A stretch of 64,000 nucleotides of DNA from 3107 sp965216225. GTDB taxonomy: Bacteria > Pseudomonadota > Alphaproteobacteria > Rhodobacterales > Rhodobacteraceae. The position numbers were made by a program, and so were the translations under genes. Under the pieces are notes generated by a model. The model saw only the letters and a list, made by a program, of their open reading frames with translations, was not told where the DNA came from and made no database searches. Positions within the stretch are counted from its first letter, which is position 1. Each line of letters starts with the position of its first letter. Location of the stretch: the NCBI GenBank assembly GCA_965216225.1, contig CBDCFF010000026.1, positions 70,093 through 134,092 on the forward strand. Reading direction: 5' to 3'. Below are positions 47,064 through 56,350 of this stretch, one piece after another.

Positions 47064-47838
47064 CGCTCCGCGACAATCAAAAAACAAACCCCTTGATCGC
47101 GGCACAAAAGCCCGGCATCGTCCCAAACGTCGCGACCAAGGATTCTCATCCTGATTGACGCGCACTTCTCATCTTGATTGTCGCGCTACAATTCCGGCTT
47201 CAACGGGGTATTCGGTGAGGACAAGGCCCAGGAGATGGCTTGTTTGGCGCACGTCAGACGCAAGCTTGTAGACATCTTTGCCGCGCAAGGCTCATCGATT
47301 GCCGAAGAAGCCCTCCGCCGGACCGCGGAACTCTATGCCGTCGAGAAAGAGGCGCGTGGCAAACCGTCTGAAGAGCGCGTTGCCATCCGTCAGGAAAAGG
47401 CAAAACCGATCTTCGATGAACTTGAGACCTGGTTACACGCGCAGTTGCCAAATATATCTGGCAAGTCGCCTCTGGCCCAAGCGATCCGTTATGCCCTTGG
47501 TCGTTTGCCAAAGGCACGCGGTTATTTGAACCATGGCTTTCTGGAAGCGGACAACAACATCGCCGAACGCGCCATAAAACCTGTCGCCACAGGTCGCAAA
47601 AATTGGATGTTCGCCGGTTCCGAGGGCGGTGGCAAAGCCATGGCCATCGCCTACACCCTGATCGAAACGGCAAAGCTTAATAAAGTCGATCCACAAGCCT
47701 GGCTCACATGGGTTCTCGCCCGCATCGCGGATCACAAGATCACTCGGCTGGACCAGTTGATGCCGTGGCGTTACGCTGCATCAGCAGCGTAACCGGGACG
47801 ACCGGCAGTACGCCAAGGCTCCTTCACCGAACGGTCAC

Positions 47839-47846
47839 GTTGCAGC
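47839..47846. repeat. IS66 target-site duplication, right copy (GTTGCAGC)
   Basis: Second copy of the 8-mer at 42755-42762; IS5-B sequence resumes immediately after it on the minus strand. Confidence 0.92.
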
Positions 47847-48588
47847 GATGTATATGGCGGATTTGAATATATGTGCGCATCGGTCATAGCGCATCGCGAT
47901 GCGCCTCCAATCCTTGAGTTTTGCGAACAGGTTTTCAACCTTGTGCCGCCTCTTGTAGGTTTCGGCGCAGTGGGGGATGGTTTTGTTGCGGTTTTTCCTT
48001 GAAGGGATGCAAACCTCAATCTTCTGATCTTCAATGATTTTTCGAACCTTTACGCTGTCGTAGCCCCGATCCGCGATCAAAACCCTGGCCGCAGGCAGGT
48101 TGGGCAGCAAAACATCCGCGCCCTTGAAGTCGCTACGCTGACCCGCCGTCAGATGCAGCCTGACAGGGCGACCCGCACCGTCTCCAACGACATGCAGTTT
48201 CGTATTCAGCCCTCCCTTTGTACGCCCGATCAGGCGCGGCCCACCCGCTGATCGGAGCCCCCTTTTTGAGACTGGACGCCGTGCGATGTGCCTTGAGATG
48301 GGTTGCGTCAATCATGAGGGTGTCGGCGTCCGGGCCAGAGGGGTTGGCCAATTCTTCGAAAATTCGCTCGAAAATACCTTTGCGGGACCAGCGCACAAAC
48401 CGATTACAGAGCGTTTTGTGAGGGCCGTATTCGACAGGCGCATCGCGCCAGCGTTAACCGTTGCGAATAATGAAGATAATACCACTCAGCACACGACGGT
48501 CATCGACCCTGGGCTTGCCATGGGGCTTGGGAAAGAAGGGCTCAGGGCGCGCTGTTTGTGCCTCCGTCAGCCGGAAAGGATCGCTCAT
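47847..48588 (-). pseudogene. IS5-B transposase (two frames), dead by nonsense mutation
   Basis: From ATG 48588 the frame matches ORF1 of IS5-A but codon 45, Leu in IS5-A, is TAA here (48454-48456). The rest of ORF1 (RWSRKGIFERIFEELANPSG) and ORF2 (LIGRTKGGLNTKLHVVGDG to KSAIYIAAT) remain readable. The last codons are cut off by the IS66 insertion and lie at 42726-42754. The frameshift tract and the 11 bp lost from IS5-A are intact here. Confidence 0.88.
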
Positions 48589-48652
48589 GTCACCACTCCG
48601 TTTTGCAGAACACTGATTCACAGGTTCAAAACAAAGTCAATGGGTCCTGACC

Positions 48653-50257
48653 CTAGAACCGGTCGTCTTCGTTTTTCCGGCAAAGATGCGCCGGGGTGGC
48701 TGCGCCGGAGTGGCGGTCGGGCGCGACGCCTGTCTTTTTTTCCCTGATGACGGGCGCGGCATCCAGAGATTGCGCAAGGGATTCGAACCGGGCCTGAACC
48801 ACCTCGCCAAACAGCGGGGCCGCGTCCCTGGCCAGCCGCAATTCCAGTTGCCGCTTCTGCGGGTACAGTTTCAAGCGGGCCATCCCGGACGGGTTTTCAA
48901 TCGAGAACATGGCCCCGAATCGCATCGCCTTGCCCAGAATTTCGGCGTCCTGAATCTCTCTCTCCGACAGCAGGCCGAACAGGGGCTGGAACCTGGTGCG
49001 CTCGCGGCTGTTTTTGTAACGATGCAGAAGCGCCAGCCCAAGGAACACCCGTTCGCGGTGCCTCAGCCCGCCCAGATTGGCGCGCGTGGCGTTGTCGAAA
49101 CAGACCTCGGCCCGATAATCGGGATGTGCCCGCCAGGTCACGTCATGCAGCAGGCACGCCGCCTTGATCAGGCGAATCCGGTCGGGCCGGGCGCGGGTGA
49201 ACAGCGGCTTTATGAATGAATAGAGCGCCTTGCCCGTTCCAGGCACCCGTGCGTCCCTGGCCTCGGCAAAGCGGCAGGCTTCAAGCAGGGGATCGCGACG
49301 ACGCAACTGATCCGGCATCTGTTCATAAAGCAGCCCCTCGCGAATGCCGTAAGAGGATACCGCGATGTCGCGTGGCCTGTAGCTGCGGATTAGTTCCTTC
49401 AGAACCGGCGTCGCATGTGGCACAAGCGACATCCGCGCGGGCGAGGTTCCGGTGCGCGCGCGCAGGTCTTCGGGATCGTGGGCGCGCAGATAGCTGGCGG
49501 TCGCGTCCACGGACCTTGCGTTCATCCGGTATTCGTGCAGCACGGTCAGCGGATAGTTGCGCCGTTCCATATCCAGCCGCGCAAAGGCCCGCCAGGAGCC
49601 GCCGACCAGAAACAGCCGCCCGTGCCGCGGCGGCAGGTCGCGGACCAGTTCCTGCATGATCTCCCGGATATGCGCCTTTACGCCCTGCCTGCCGCCCTTG
49701 ATGTCCTTCAGCTTCAGGGGGCCAAGGGGTGACGTGACCCGTGCGCCGACCCTGCCGCCGGATATTTCGGCCAGTTCCATTGAGGCGCCGCCAATATCGC
49801 AGACCATGCCTTCCGCGTCGGGCCAGCCCAAAAGCACACCCTGGGCGGCAAGCCGGGCTTCTTCCAGCCCGTCGATGACATGGATGTGCAGGCCGGTTTC
49901 CCGCTCCACCTCGGCGCAGAAACCGGGCCCGTCCGCGGCCTCGCGCACCGCTGCGGTTGCGATCGCTGTCAGGACACCCGTATTCATTCCCCGCGCCAGC
50001 AACTGAAACCTGCGAATCGCGCCCAGCGCCCTGCTGCGGCCCTGCGGGTTCAGCTGGCCGGTATCCGCCAGTCCCGCCCCCAGCGCGCACATGATCTTTT
50101 CATTGAAGAAATAGGCCGGGCTGCGCGCCGCGCCATCAAACACCACCAGACGGACGGAATTGGAGCCGATGTCCACCACCCCCACCCTGGCCAGCGCCCG
50201 TGCCGAAGGGTCTTCAAGGATCGGTCCGTCAAACGGTTCCCACTGATCCGTCGCCAT
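48653..50257 (-). CDS. ppx: Exopolyphosphatase / guanosine pentaphosphatase (Ppx/GppA)
   Basis: 534 residues from the ATG at 50257, preferred over one three codons upstream because a GAAGGA site lies nine bases before it. It hydrolyses inorganic polyphosphate (and possibly pppGpp). The ASKHA-type phosphate loops VGVVDIGSNSVRLVVFDG and MVCDIGGASMELAEI are present, and the C-terminal HD-like region has LIKAACLLHDVTWRAHPDY. It lies directly downstream of ppk. A basic, low-complexity tail ends at the TAG formed at the junction with IS5-B. Confidence 0.94.
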   Translation of the reverse strand: MATDQWEPFDGPILEDPSARALARVGVVDIGSNSVRLVVFDGAARSPAYFFNEKIMCALGAGLADTGQLNPQGRSRALGAIRRFQLLARGMNTGVLTAIATAAVREAADGPGFCAEVERETGLHIHVIDGLEEARLAAQGVLLGWPDAEGMVCDIGGASMELAEISGGRVGARVTSPLGPLKLKDIKGGRQGVKAHIREIMQELVRDLPPRHGRLFLVGGSWRAFARLDMERRNYPLTVLHEYRMNARSVDATASYLRAHDPEDLRARTGTSPARMSLVPHATPVLKELIRSYRPRDIAVSSYGIREGLLYEQMPDQLRRRDPLLEACRFAEARDARVPGTGKALYSFIKPLFTRARPDRIRLIKAACLLHDVTWRAHPDYRAEVCFDNATRANLGGLRHRERVFLGLALLHRYKNSRERTRFQPLFGLLSEREIQDAEILGKAMRFGAMFSIENPSGMARLKLYPQKRQLELRLARDAAPLFGEVVQARFESLAQSLDAAPVIREKKTGVAPDRHSGAATPAHLCRKNEDDRF

Positions 50258-50324
50258 TTTGTCCATTCCTTCAATCCCTCCGGCCCGGTTTTGCCGCCAC
50301 CCTGCCGCGTCGATCCCGCAAGGG

Positions 50325-52499
50325 TCAATCGTCGGAATGCGTCAGCTTGGGAACGTCCGCCGCACCCGCCGTTCCGCGCCCCGACAGCGACGGATTTTCC
50401 ATGAAGAACCGATGGCAGTTGAAGGGCCGTTCGGTGTCGGAAAATTCAGGTCGCGCAAAGCTGCCATCCGGGGCCATGATCCAGCTTTGCGCTTCGTCGG
50501 CAAGGTTTGCGGCCATGATCTGGCTGACGATCTGTGCCTTGACCGTCGGATTCGTGGCTTCGACCAGCGTTTCCACCCGCCGGTTCAGGTTGCGGCCCAT
50601 CCAGTCGGCGGATGAGATATAGACCCGCGCCCTGTTCGATGGCAAGCCATGGGCATTGCCAAAACAGACGATGCGCGAATGTTCCAGAAAACGTCCGACA
50701 ACGGATTTCACGCGGATGTTTTCCGACAACCCCCTGATACCCGGTCGCAACCCGCAGATGGCGCGCACGACAAGGTTGATCTTTACCCCCGCCCGGCTGG
50801 CCGCATAAAGCGCGTCGATGACATCCGGTTCGATCAGAGAGTTCATCTTTGCCCAGATTTCCGCAGGCTTGCCGGCCTTTGCATACCTGGCCTCGGCGGC
50901 GATCATCTTCAGCAATGTGGATTTGAGCGTGATCGGAGAGATCGAGAGATTTTCCAGCTTTTCCGGCTGCACGTATCCCGAGAGGTAATTGAACACCTTG
51001 GTCGCATCGCGCCCCAGCGCCTGATCGCAGGTAAACAGCGACAGGTCAGTGTAGATGCGCGCCGTGATCGGGTGATAGTTTCCGGTGCCGTAATGGGTAT
51101 AGGTCACCAGATGGTCGCCTTCGCGCCGGACCACGGTCGAGATCTTGGCGTGGGTCTTGTAGTTGATGAACCCGTAAACCACATGCGCCCCGGCGCGTTC
51201 CAGGTGGCGCGATTGCCGGATATTGGCGGCCTCGTCGAACCGGGCCTTCAGTTCCACAAGGGCGGTGACGGATTTTCCGGCCTCCGCCGCTTCGCACAGC
51301 GCACCCACGATGGGGCTGTCGCGGGAGGTGCGGTAAAGCGTCTGCTTGATTGCCACCACATCGGGGTCGCGCGCCGCCTGGTTCAGAAAGCGGACCACCA
51401 TGTCGAACGTCTCATAGGGATGATGCAGCAGCATGTCCTTTTGCCTGATCGCCGCGAACATGTCGCCGTCATGGTCCTGCACACGTTCCGGCACACGTTG
51501 GGTGAAGGGCGGCCACAGAAGGTCCGGCCGGTGCTCCAGCACAAGTTCCTTCAGGTCGGCGGCGCCGATCATGCCCTCGATTTCCACGACTTCATTCTCG
51601 GTCGCGGGCAGTTCCTCCATGATCAGCCCGCGCAGCCGGTCGGGTGCGCCTGCGGAAAGTTTCAGCCGGATCACATGCCCCCGCCGCCGCCGTTTCAGGG
51701 CGACCTCGAACTCTCGCACCAGATCCTCGGCCTCATCCTCGACTTCCAGATCGCTGTCGCGCAGAACGCTGAACGTGCAGTGGCCTTTGGTCTTGTATCC
51801 GGGGAAGAGGGCATTGAGGTGCAGCAGCAGCAATTCTTCCAGCGGCAGAAACCGGTCGGCGCCGTTTTCCGACGGCAGCGCGACAAAGCGGGAAATCTGT
51901 TGCGGCACCGGCAGCAGCGCTTGCAGGGGTCGCCTGTCGGATTTGCGCTCCAGTTGCAATGCCAGGGCAAAGCCGGCGTTCGGAATGAAGGGGAAGGGGT
52001 GCGCAGGGTCGATGGCCAGCGGTGACAGAACCGGGAACACCTGGCCCAGAAAATGCTGTTCCAGATACGCGGTGTCCATCTCGTTCAGATCGTTGCGGGT
52101 CAGGATGATGATGCCTGCCTGCTCCATTTCCTGTTGCAGCGTGGTCCAGGTCTGTTGCTGGCGCTCCATCAGCTTGCGCGCATCGGCGTTGATCAGCACA
52201 AGCTGTTCCGCCGGGGCAAGGCCGTCGGCGGCGGGAATCTGATTGCCCGCCAGCGCCAGTTCGCGCAGACCGGCGACGCGAACGGTGTAGAATTCATCCA
52301 GATTGGCGGCCGAGATCGACAGAAACCGCAGACGTTCCAGAAGCGGAACCCGCGGATTTTGCGCCTCTTCCAGCACCCGCCAGTTGAAGTTCAGCCAACT
52401 GAGTTCACGGTTGAAGAACCGCTTTGGCCCGGCAAACGTCTCATCGGGCAATTCGACAGGTTCGGGAAAGGGGGCTTTCAGAAAGTCGGTCTGTGTCAT
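50325..52499 (-). CDS. ppk: Polyphosphate kinase 1
   Basis: 724 residues from the ATG at 52499 (MTQTDFLKAPFPEPVELPDE). It reversibly polymerises ATP gamma-phosphate into polyphosphate. FFNRELSWLNFNWRVLEEA at the N-terminus, THYGTGNYHPITARIYTDLS with the autophosphorylated His, NYKTHAKISTVVRREG, and the end region SADWMGRNLNRRVETL are all conserved. Same strand as ppx downstream (67-base gap) and hdaA upstream, so polyphosphate synthesis and breakdown are encoded together. Confidence 0.97.
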   Translation of the reverse strand: MTQTDFLKAPFPEPVELPDETFAGPKRFFNRELSWLNFNWRVLEEAQNPRVPLLERLRFLSISAANLDEFYTVRVAGLRELALAGNQIPAADGLAPAEQLVLINADARKLMERQQQTWTTLQQEMEQAGIIILTRNDLNEMDTAYLEQHFLGQVFPVLSPLAIDPAHPFPFIPNAGFALALQLERKSDRRPLQALLPVPQQISRFVALPSENGADRFLPLEELLLLHLNALFPGYKTKGHCTFSVLRDSDLEVEDEAEDLVREFEVALKRRRRGHVIRLKLSAGAPDRLRGLIMEELPATENEVVEIEGMIGAADLKELVLEHRPDLLWPPFTQRVPERVQDHDGDMFAAIRQKDMLLHHPYETFDMVVRFLNQAARDPDVVAIKQTLYRTSRDSPIVGALCEAAEAGKSVTALVELKARFDEAANIRQSRHLERAGAHVVYGFINYKTHAKISTVVRREGDHLVTYTHYGTGNYHPITARIYTDLSLFTCDQALGRDATKVFNYLSGYVQPEKLENLSISPITLKSTLLKMIAAEARYAKAGKPAEIWAKMNSLIEPDVIDALYAASRAGVKINLVVRAICGLRPGIRGLSENIRVKSVVGRFLEHSRIVCFGNAHGLPSNRARVYISSADWMGRNLNRRVETLVEATNPTVKAQIVSQIMAANLADEAQSWIMAPDGSFARPEFSDTERPFNCHRFFMENPSLSGRGTAGAADVPKLTHSDD

Positions 52500-52538
52500 G
52501 AGGCCCCTGTGCGCAGAGTTTGTGATGCCGGATGGCAA

Positions 52539-53219
52539 TTATGCGTCGGCAGCCCGCATCTTGTCCAGAACCGCACCGGCGAGGGCGCGCGTCACGGCGC
52601 GGTTCTGGCTGAGCGCGGCGCGGTCCAGCGCATCCACGAGCCGCCTTGCCGCGTCGAAACTGCGCTCTGTCCGGGGCAACAGATACTGCAACAAGTTGGG
52701 CTGGACCCGAAGCTGGCGGTCCGCGAAGAGTTTCAGCATCACCGCGCCCAGCAGCGCCTCGTCCGGCATGTCGAGCCGCACCACCGGCGTGGCCTGCATC
52801 CGGCTTGTCAGATCGGCCAGTGACAGGCCCCAGTCGCGCGGGCTGTTTCGCGCCGTGATCAACAATGGCGCACGGTTCGCCTGAAGAATGTTGTGCAGGT
52901 GGAAAAGCGCGCTTTCCGCTGTCGCATCGCCTGCGGCGCGATTCGCGTCCTCCACGACGCAGGCGGTTTCAATCGTTGACGGGTTCAGCTTTGTCAGGGC
53001 TTCGACCGAAAGGATCGCCGCCCCCGTTTCCGCAGCCCAGACATGGGCAAGATGGCTTTTGCCGCTGCCTTTCGCCCCGATCAGCATCTGTTTCGACAAT
53101 GGCCAGCTTTCGGTTGCCTCCAGCGCCGCGACGGCGATGGAATTGGCGCCCGAGATCAGGAAATCCTCTCTGCCCAGGGCAGGTTTCACCGGCAGGTCGA
53201 AAATAAGTTGTTCGGCCAT
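52539..53219 (-). CDS. hdaA: DnaA-related regulatory protein HdaA
   Basis: 226 residues. Short DnaA/AAA+ homologue without the DNA-binding domain IV; with the sliding clamp it promotes hydrolysis of DnaA-ATP to limit initiation. The N-terminal clamp-binding motif QLIFDLPVKP is present, then Walker A LIGAKGSGKSHLAHVWAAE and a degenerate Walker B (CVVEDANRA), and C-terminal SFDAARRLVDALDRAAL. Its position upstream of ppk is the common Rhodobacteraceae order, as I recall it. Confidence 0.9.
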   Translation of the reverse strand: MAEQLIFDLPVKPALGREDFLISGANSIAVAALEATESWPLSKQMLIGAKGSGKSHLAHVWAAETGAAILSVEALTKLNPSTIETACVVEDANRAAGDATAESALFHLHNILQANRAPLLITARNSPRDWGLSLADLTSRMQATPVVRLDMPDEALLGAVMLKLFADRQLRVQPNLLQYLLPRTERSFDAARRLVDALDRAALSQNRAVTRALAGAVLDKMRAADA

Positions 53220-53222
53220 GGG

Positions 53223-54296
53223 TCAGTCTTTTTCCCCGTCGCGCCCGGCAGCGCCCAGATACAATCTGCCCCGAGTGTACTGCCCGACCGCGTAGCGCGC
53301 AATGACGCCGATGGCGGCGGCGACAGGCACGGCGACCAGCATTCCCACAAATCCGAAAAGCGTGCCGAACGCGGAAAGGGCAAAGATCAGCCAGACCGGG
53401 TGCAGACCGACGCTGGAACCCACCAGTTTCGGGGTCAGCACATTGCCTTCCAGCATTTGCCCCATGGCGAAGATGCCGGCCACCAATCCGATGCTCCACC
53501 ACTCTCCCCAGAACTGGAAAATGGCGAGCCCCACGGCCAGCGCACCGCCAACGAGCGCGCCAGCATATGGAATGAAGGTCAGGATACCGGCGACAAATCC
53601 GGCGACCAGCCCGTAATTCAGGCCGACGATCATCAGCGCCAGCGCATAGAACGTGCCCAGGATCAGGCAAACCGTGCCCTGTCCGCGAATGAACGACGCC
53701 AGCGTCGTGTCGATGTCCCTGGCGATCTGACGGATGACCGGCGCGTGATCCAGAGGCAGCAGCGCATCCATTCGCGCAACCATGCGATCCCAGTCCAGCA
53801 GCAGGTAGAACGCCACCACCGGCACGATGACTAGCAGCACGATCACATTGACGATGCTGAGCGCCGAATTGACGATTCCATTCAGGAACGCGCCGCCTTT
53901 TGCCCGGATCGCCCCGCCCAGCCCATCGAGCGACCGGCGCAATGTCGATTGTTCGTCCATCAGCGACGGGATGCGTTCAGTCAGGAAGCGCTGCAATTCC
54001 GCAAAGAGTTGCGGCGCGTCATTGACCAGGGAAATCGCCTGATTGACCAGCGTTGGCACGATCAGAAAGGCCATGAGAATGAACAGCAGTATGGCAAGAA
54101 TGGTGATGATCATGGTGGCGACGATGCGAGAGCAGCCCGCCCTTTCCAGACGGTCTGCAACGGGATCAATGAAATAGGCGATTGCGCCTCCCAGCAGGAA
54201 GGGCAGGATTACATCGCCCAGATACCACAGGATCGCCAGGAATGCGGCGGTCGCAATGCCCCAGTATTTTGTCTGTTGCCGAACCGACAGCGCCAT
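53223..54296 (-). CDS. AI-2E transporter (PerM/YdgG) family membrane protein
   Basis: 357 residues with about eight membrane helices. It shows the N-terminal ILPFLLGGAIAYFIDPVADR, the central periplasmic region, GFVAGILTFIPYAGALVGG and MLEGNVLTPKLVGSSVGLHP, the hallmark of the family. Proposed roles include small-molecule or autoinducer export and Na+/H+ exchange; the substrate is not predictable. hdaA follows after four bases, so they are probably co-transcribed. Upstream (54297-54484) no gene is seen before IS debris begins. Confidence 0.9.
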   Translation of the reverse strand: MALSVRQQTKYWGIATAAFLAILWYLGDVILPFLLGGAIAYFIDPVADRLERAGCSRIVATMIITILAILLFILMAFLIVPTLVNQAISLVNDAPQLFAELQRFLTERIPSLMDEQSTLRRSLDGLGGAIRAKGGAFLNGIVNSALSIVNVIVLLVIVPVVAFYLLLDWDRMVARMDALLPLDHAPVIRQIARDIDTTLASFIRGQGTVCLILGTFYALALMIVGLNYGLVAGFVAGILTFIPYAGALVGGALAVGLAIFQFWGEWWSIGLVAGIFAMGQMLEGNVLTPKLVGSSVGLHPVWLIFALSAFGTLFGFVGMLVAVPVAAAIGVIARYAVGQYTRGRLYLGAAGRDGEKD

Positions 54297-54484
54297 TGTG
54301 TCTCTCGTTTGCTTTCGCCCATGTCTTCGCCCATGTCACCCGCCGATGCAAGGCCGGACGCGCCCGCCCGCGTCCGCCACCCCTGCCCGGAAACGGGGCG
54401 TTTGCCAGTCGGGATTCCGCCCGCTATGTGTTTGCTCCGACGTTTTGATGGTGCAATCCATTGGCTGGAATGGAAGGAAGCCCC

Positions 54485-54660
54485 ATGGGACAGATACGTC
54501 ACGGCTGCGCCACGACCACGCACGCCATCAGAGCAGCAATACAGCGATGGAGTGCTCCGAACGCGGCGCTGAGCCGGGAACCTGGAACGGTCACCAAATG
54601 GCGCAGGCGCGAGACAGTAGAAGATCGGAAGACCGGCCCAACGGACCCCGGCTCCACGGT
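54485..54660 (+). pseudogene. IS481-family transposase, N-terminal fragment (half a)
   Basis: About 58 residues: MGQIRHGCATTTHAIRAAIQ, then TVTKWRRRETVEDRKTGPTD. This matches the first helix-turn-helix of a common alphaproteobacterial IS481 transposase. It is cut at about 54660 where an inverted IS110 fragment begins. A C-terminal piece of what looks like the same transposase lies inverted at 57511-57745. Confidence 0.75.
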
Positions 54661-54845
54661 TCCAATTGCCGATGATACGCACCAGTCGCTTCAAGGATGA
54701 CCAGTGGTTCTGGCTGCATTCCAATCCACTCAAGCAGTTGTGCATGTCCGGTCTTGTGATTGGGAAACTGCCTGTGTTGTCCGTCAGTCAAGCGATAAAC
54801 ATCAAGCCTGTCTTTGGAAATGTCGATGCCGATGGTATTGTCCAT
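54660..54845 (-). pseudogene. IS110-family transposase, N-terminal fragment
   Basis: From ATG 54845: MDNTIGIDISKDRLDVYRLT, then LVILEATGAYHRQLE, the start of the DEDD RuvC-like domain of IS110 transposases (first Asp in GIDISKD, Glu in EATG). The frame then runs into the IS481 fragment and stops. Only about 62 residues of an expected 300-400 remain. Confidence 0.82.
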
Positions 54846-55045
54846 GTGTCTTTTCCACCTTGTCCTGTCATACGGGCCCCAGGTCCGGGTATCCGTTCAG
54901 GTCATCGGAAAAGACGAGGGCGACCTTATTCCTCCACGGTCCATCACGATCAGGAGGGAAACGATCCGACCCTCGCCGTCGCCCGGCATGAATGCCGTGC
55001 CGGACGACGGCTCCTGTATCGCACAGGAACCACATTCCGGATAAG

Positions 55046-55680
55046 ACAAGAGGGAAGTGCTGAAAAAGGCGGCAATCTTCTTTGCAGGCCAAAGCCGATG
55101 AGGTTTGCGTTCATTGATGCCTGGAAAGAAGTCTGGTCCGTCGAGTTTCTGTGCCGCGTCATGCAGGTCACATCGCGTGGCTTTCGGGCTTGGAAGAACC
55201 GCCCGATGAGCCAGAGGCAACGCGATGACATGGTGATCCTGGCTCATATCCGGGAATAACACCGTCCTGATCTGCAAAGCTACGGCCGCCCCGCATGACC
55301 GACGAGTTGCAGGAACTGGGGCTGAGTGTCGGACACCGCCGCGTGGGGCGCTTGATGCGGGAGAATGGGATAAAGATTGTCAGAACCCGCAAATACAGGG
55401 CCACAACCGACAGCAATCATGCTTTCAATATCGCACCCAGCTTATTGGATCAGGATTTTTCAGCCAACGGGCCCAATCAGAAATGGGCGGGCGACATCTG
55501 CTGCATCTGGACGAGCAGGGGTGGCTGTATCTGGCTGTGATCATCGATCTTCATTCTCGCCGGGTCATTGGCTGGGCAGTCGGCAATCGGATGAAGCGAG
55601 ACCTGGCGATCCGGGCATTGGATATGGCAGTGGCCCTTCGCGGGCCACCCAAAGGCTGTATTCACCATACCGATCGCAGC
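55046..55680 (+). pseudogene. IS3-family element a: orfA tail and decayed orfB
   Basis: REVLKKAAIFFAGQSR (ending at 55101) is the usual orfA C-terminus. OrfB starts at 55098 (MRFAFIDAWKEVWSVEFLCR), meets an in-frame TAA at 55257-55259, then needs frame changes near 55300 and 55515 to continue through SYGRPRMTDELQELGLSVGH and LAVIIDLHSRRVIGWAVGN to HHTDRSSQ, where the IS30 fragment takes over. The last catalytic residue is missing. Confidence 0.82.
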
Positions 55681-55732
55681 TCTCAGGGCGGCTTCAATCG
55701 GTGGTCGCAACGGTTCCAAATCGGAGGTTGCG

Positions 55733-56341
55733 ATGAGGATACGACAGCGGGCTGCAAATCGCTGCAATCGAAAGAAGTTGGGTTCGCCTGTTCGGCCCAA
55801 AGCGGCTCGGCGCGAGGATCAGGCGAAGTTCTGGCGGTTGATTGCCGGAGGACTTTCCAGTGAAGATGCCACGACAGGAGTTGGGGCATCGCCCGCGGTT
55901 GGTGGCAGGTGGTTTCGGGAGGCCGGGGGCATGCCCCCATCAAAATATTCAACGTCTACACCATCACTGTCCGGGCGCTGTCTTTCTTTCTCTGAGTGCG
56001 AAGAGCTCGCCCTGCATCTCGCTGGCGGTCCTGGCGTCAATGCCATTTCCGGACTGACCGGGCGAGCGGCCTCCACGGTGTCAAGGGAACGACGCCGGAA
56101 TGCGGCAACGCGCAGCGGCGGTTTCGAGTATCGCGCAACCACCGCGCAGTGGCGCGCAGACAGGGCTGTGCGCAGGCCCAGGTCCACAAAACCGGCGCAG
56201 AACGCTGCTTTGCGTCAGTATGTCGAAGATCAATTGTCGGGCCAGGTCGCAGGGCCGGATGGGAGCGTCACGCAAGGTCCCGATGCAAGCTGGACGAAAC
56301 GCCCCTCCGTGGCAATAGTCGTGAGCCATATTACTGGCTGA
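55733..56341 (+). pseudogene. IS30-family transposase, N-terminal fragment
   Basis: One frame of 202 residues: PVRPKAARREDQAKFWRLIA, then SPAVGGRWFREAGGMPP, LSGRCLSFSECEELALHLAG and RAASTVSRERRRNAATRSGG, the regulatory and helix-turn-helix part of IS30 transposases. The catalytic DDE domain that should follow (more than 200 residues) is absent. The element appears to have entered the IS3-a orfB. Confidence 0.82.
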
Positions 56342-56350
56342 AGTTTACAC

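Larger units (their letters stand above)
44553..47190 (+). mobile_element. IS21-family insertion sequence, apparently intact
   Basis: 2638 bp with terminal repeats beginning TGCTGCGCGACAAACAAG on the left and TGTAGCGCGACAATCAAG on the complement of the right; outermost bases TG/CA as expected. Secondary internal repeats (CAATCAGGATGAGAA) occur near both ends. Both istA and istB are full length and the 6-bp duplication is perfect, so this is the most recent insertion of the island and probably functional. Confidence 0.92.
43631..47792 (+). pseudogene. tnpC: IS66 transposase TnpC, split by an IS21 insertion
   Basis: The 5' part (43631-44552) has the coiled-coil leader, the zinc-binding region (CRRCGGALKRLGED, MACSCCEAIVQ), SKYADHLPLYRQSQIY and the first catalytic Asp in TFADDTPVKM. 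The frame is cut at HADGYS. The 3' part resumes at 47197 (GFNGVFGEDKAQEMACLAHV), contains DNNIAERAIKPVATGRKNWM with the catalytic Glu, and stops at 47792. Removing the IS21 and one copy of ATTCCG restores an intact TnpC, so the loss is due to this insertion alone. Confidence 0.92.
42763..47838 (+). mobile_element. IS66-family insertion sequence, interrupted by IS21
   Basis: Ends are imperfect inverted repeats: GTGAGCGTCCGTTGAAG on the left and GTGACCGTTCGGTGAAG on the complement of the right. Without the inner IS21 and its duplicated 6 bp, the element is about 2432 bp, normal for IS66. It carries tnpA, tnpB and a tnpC split in two, and it lies inside the 3' end of IS5-B. Confidence 0.9.
42726..48653 (-). 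mobile_element. IS5-B: IS5-family (IS427-type) insertion sequence, right copy, split by IS66
   Basis: Inverted relative to IS5-A. Its 5' end is at 48653 (ends ...CCTGACCC on the plus strand) and its 3' end at 42726 (GGGTCAGGCCTCATAG). Between 42763 and 47846 it is interrupted by an IS66 element with an 8-bp duplication. Removing that insert gives 844 bp, equal to IS5-A plus its missing 11 bp. The right flank is TA, directly followed by the rest of the ppx stop region. Confidence 0.87.

Noticed and set aside
54860..55045. Short frames between the IS110 fragment and the IS3-a orfA tail
   Set aside because: No frame has family features or a good ribosome-binding site; probably unrecognised IS debris.
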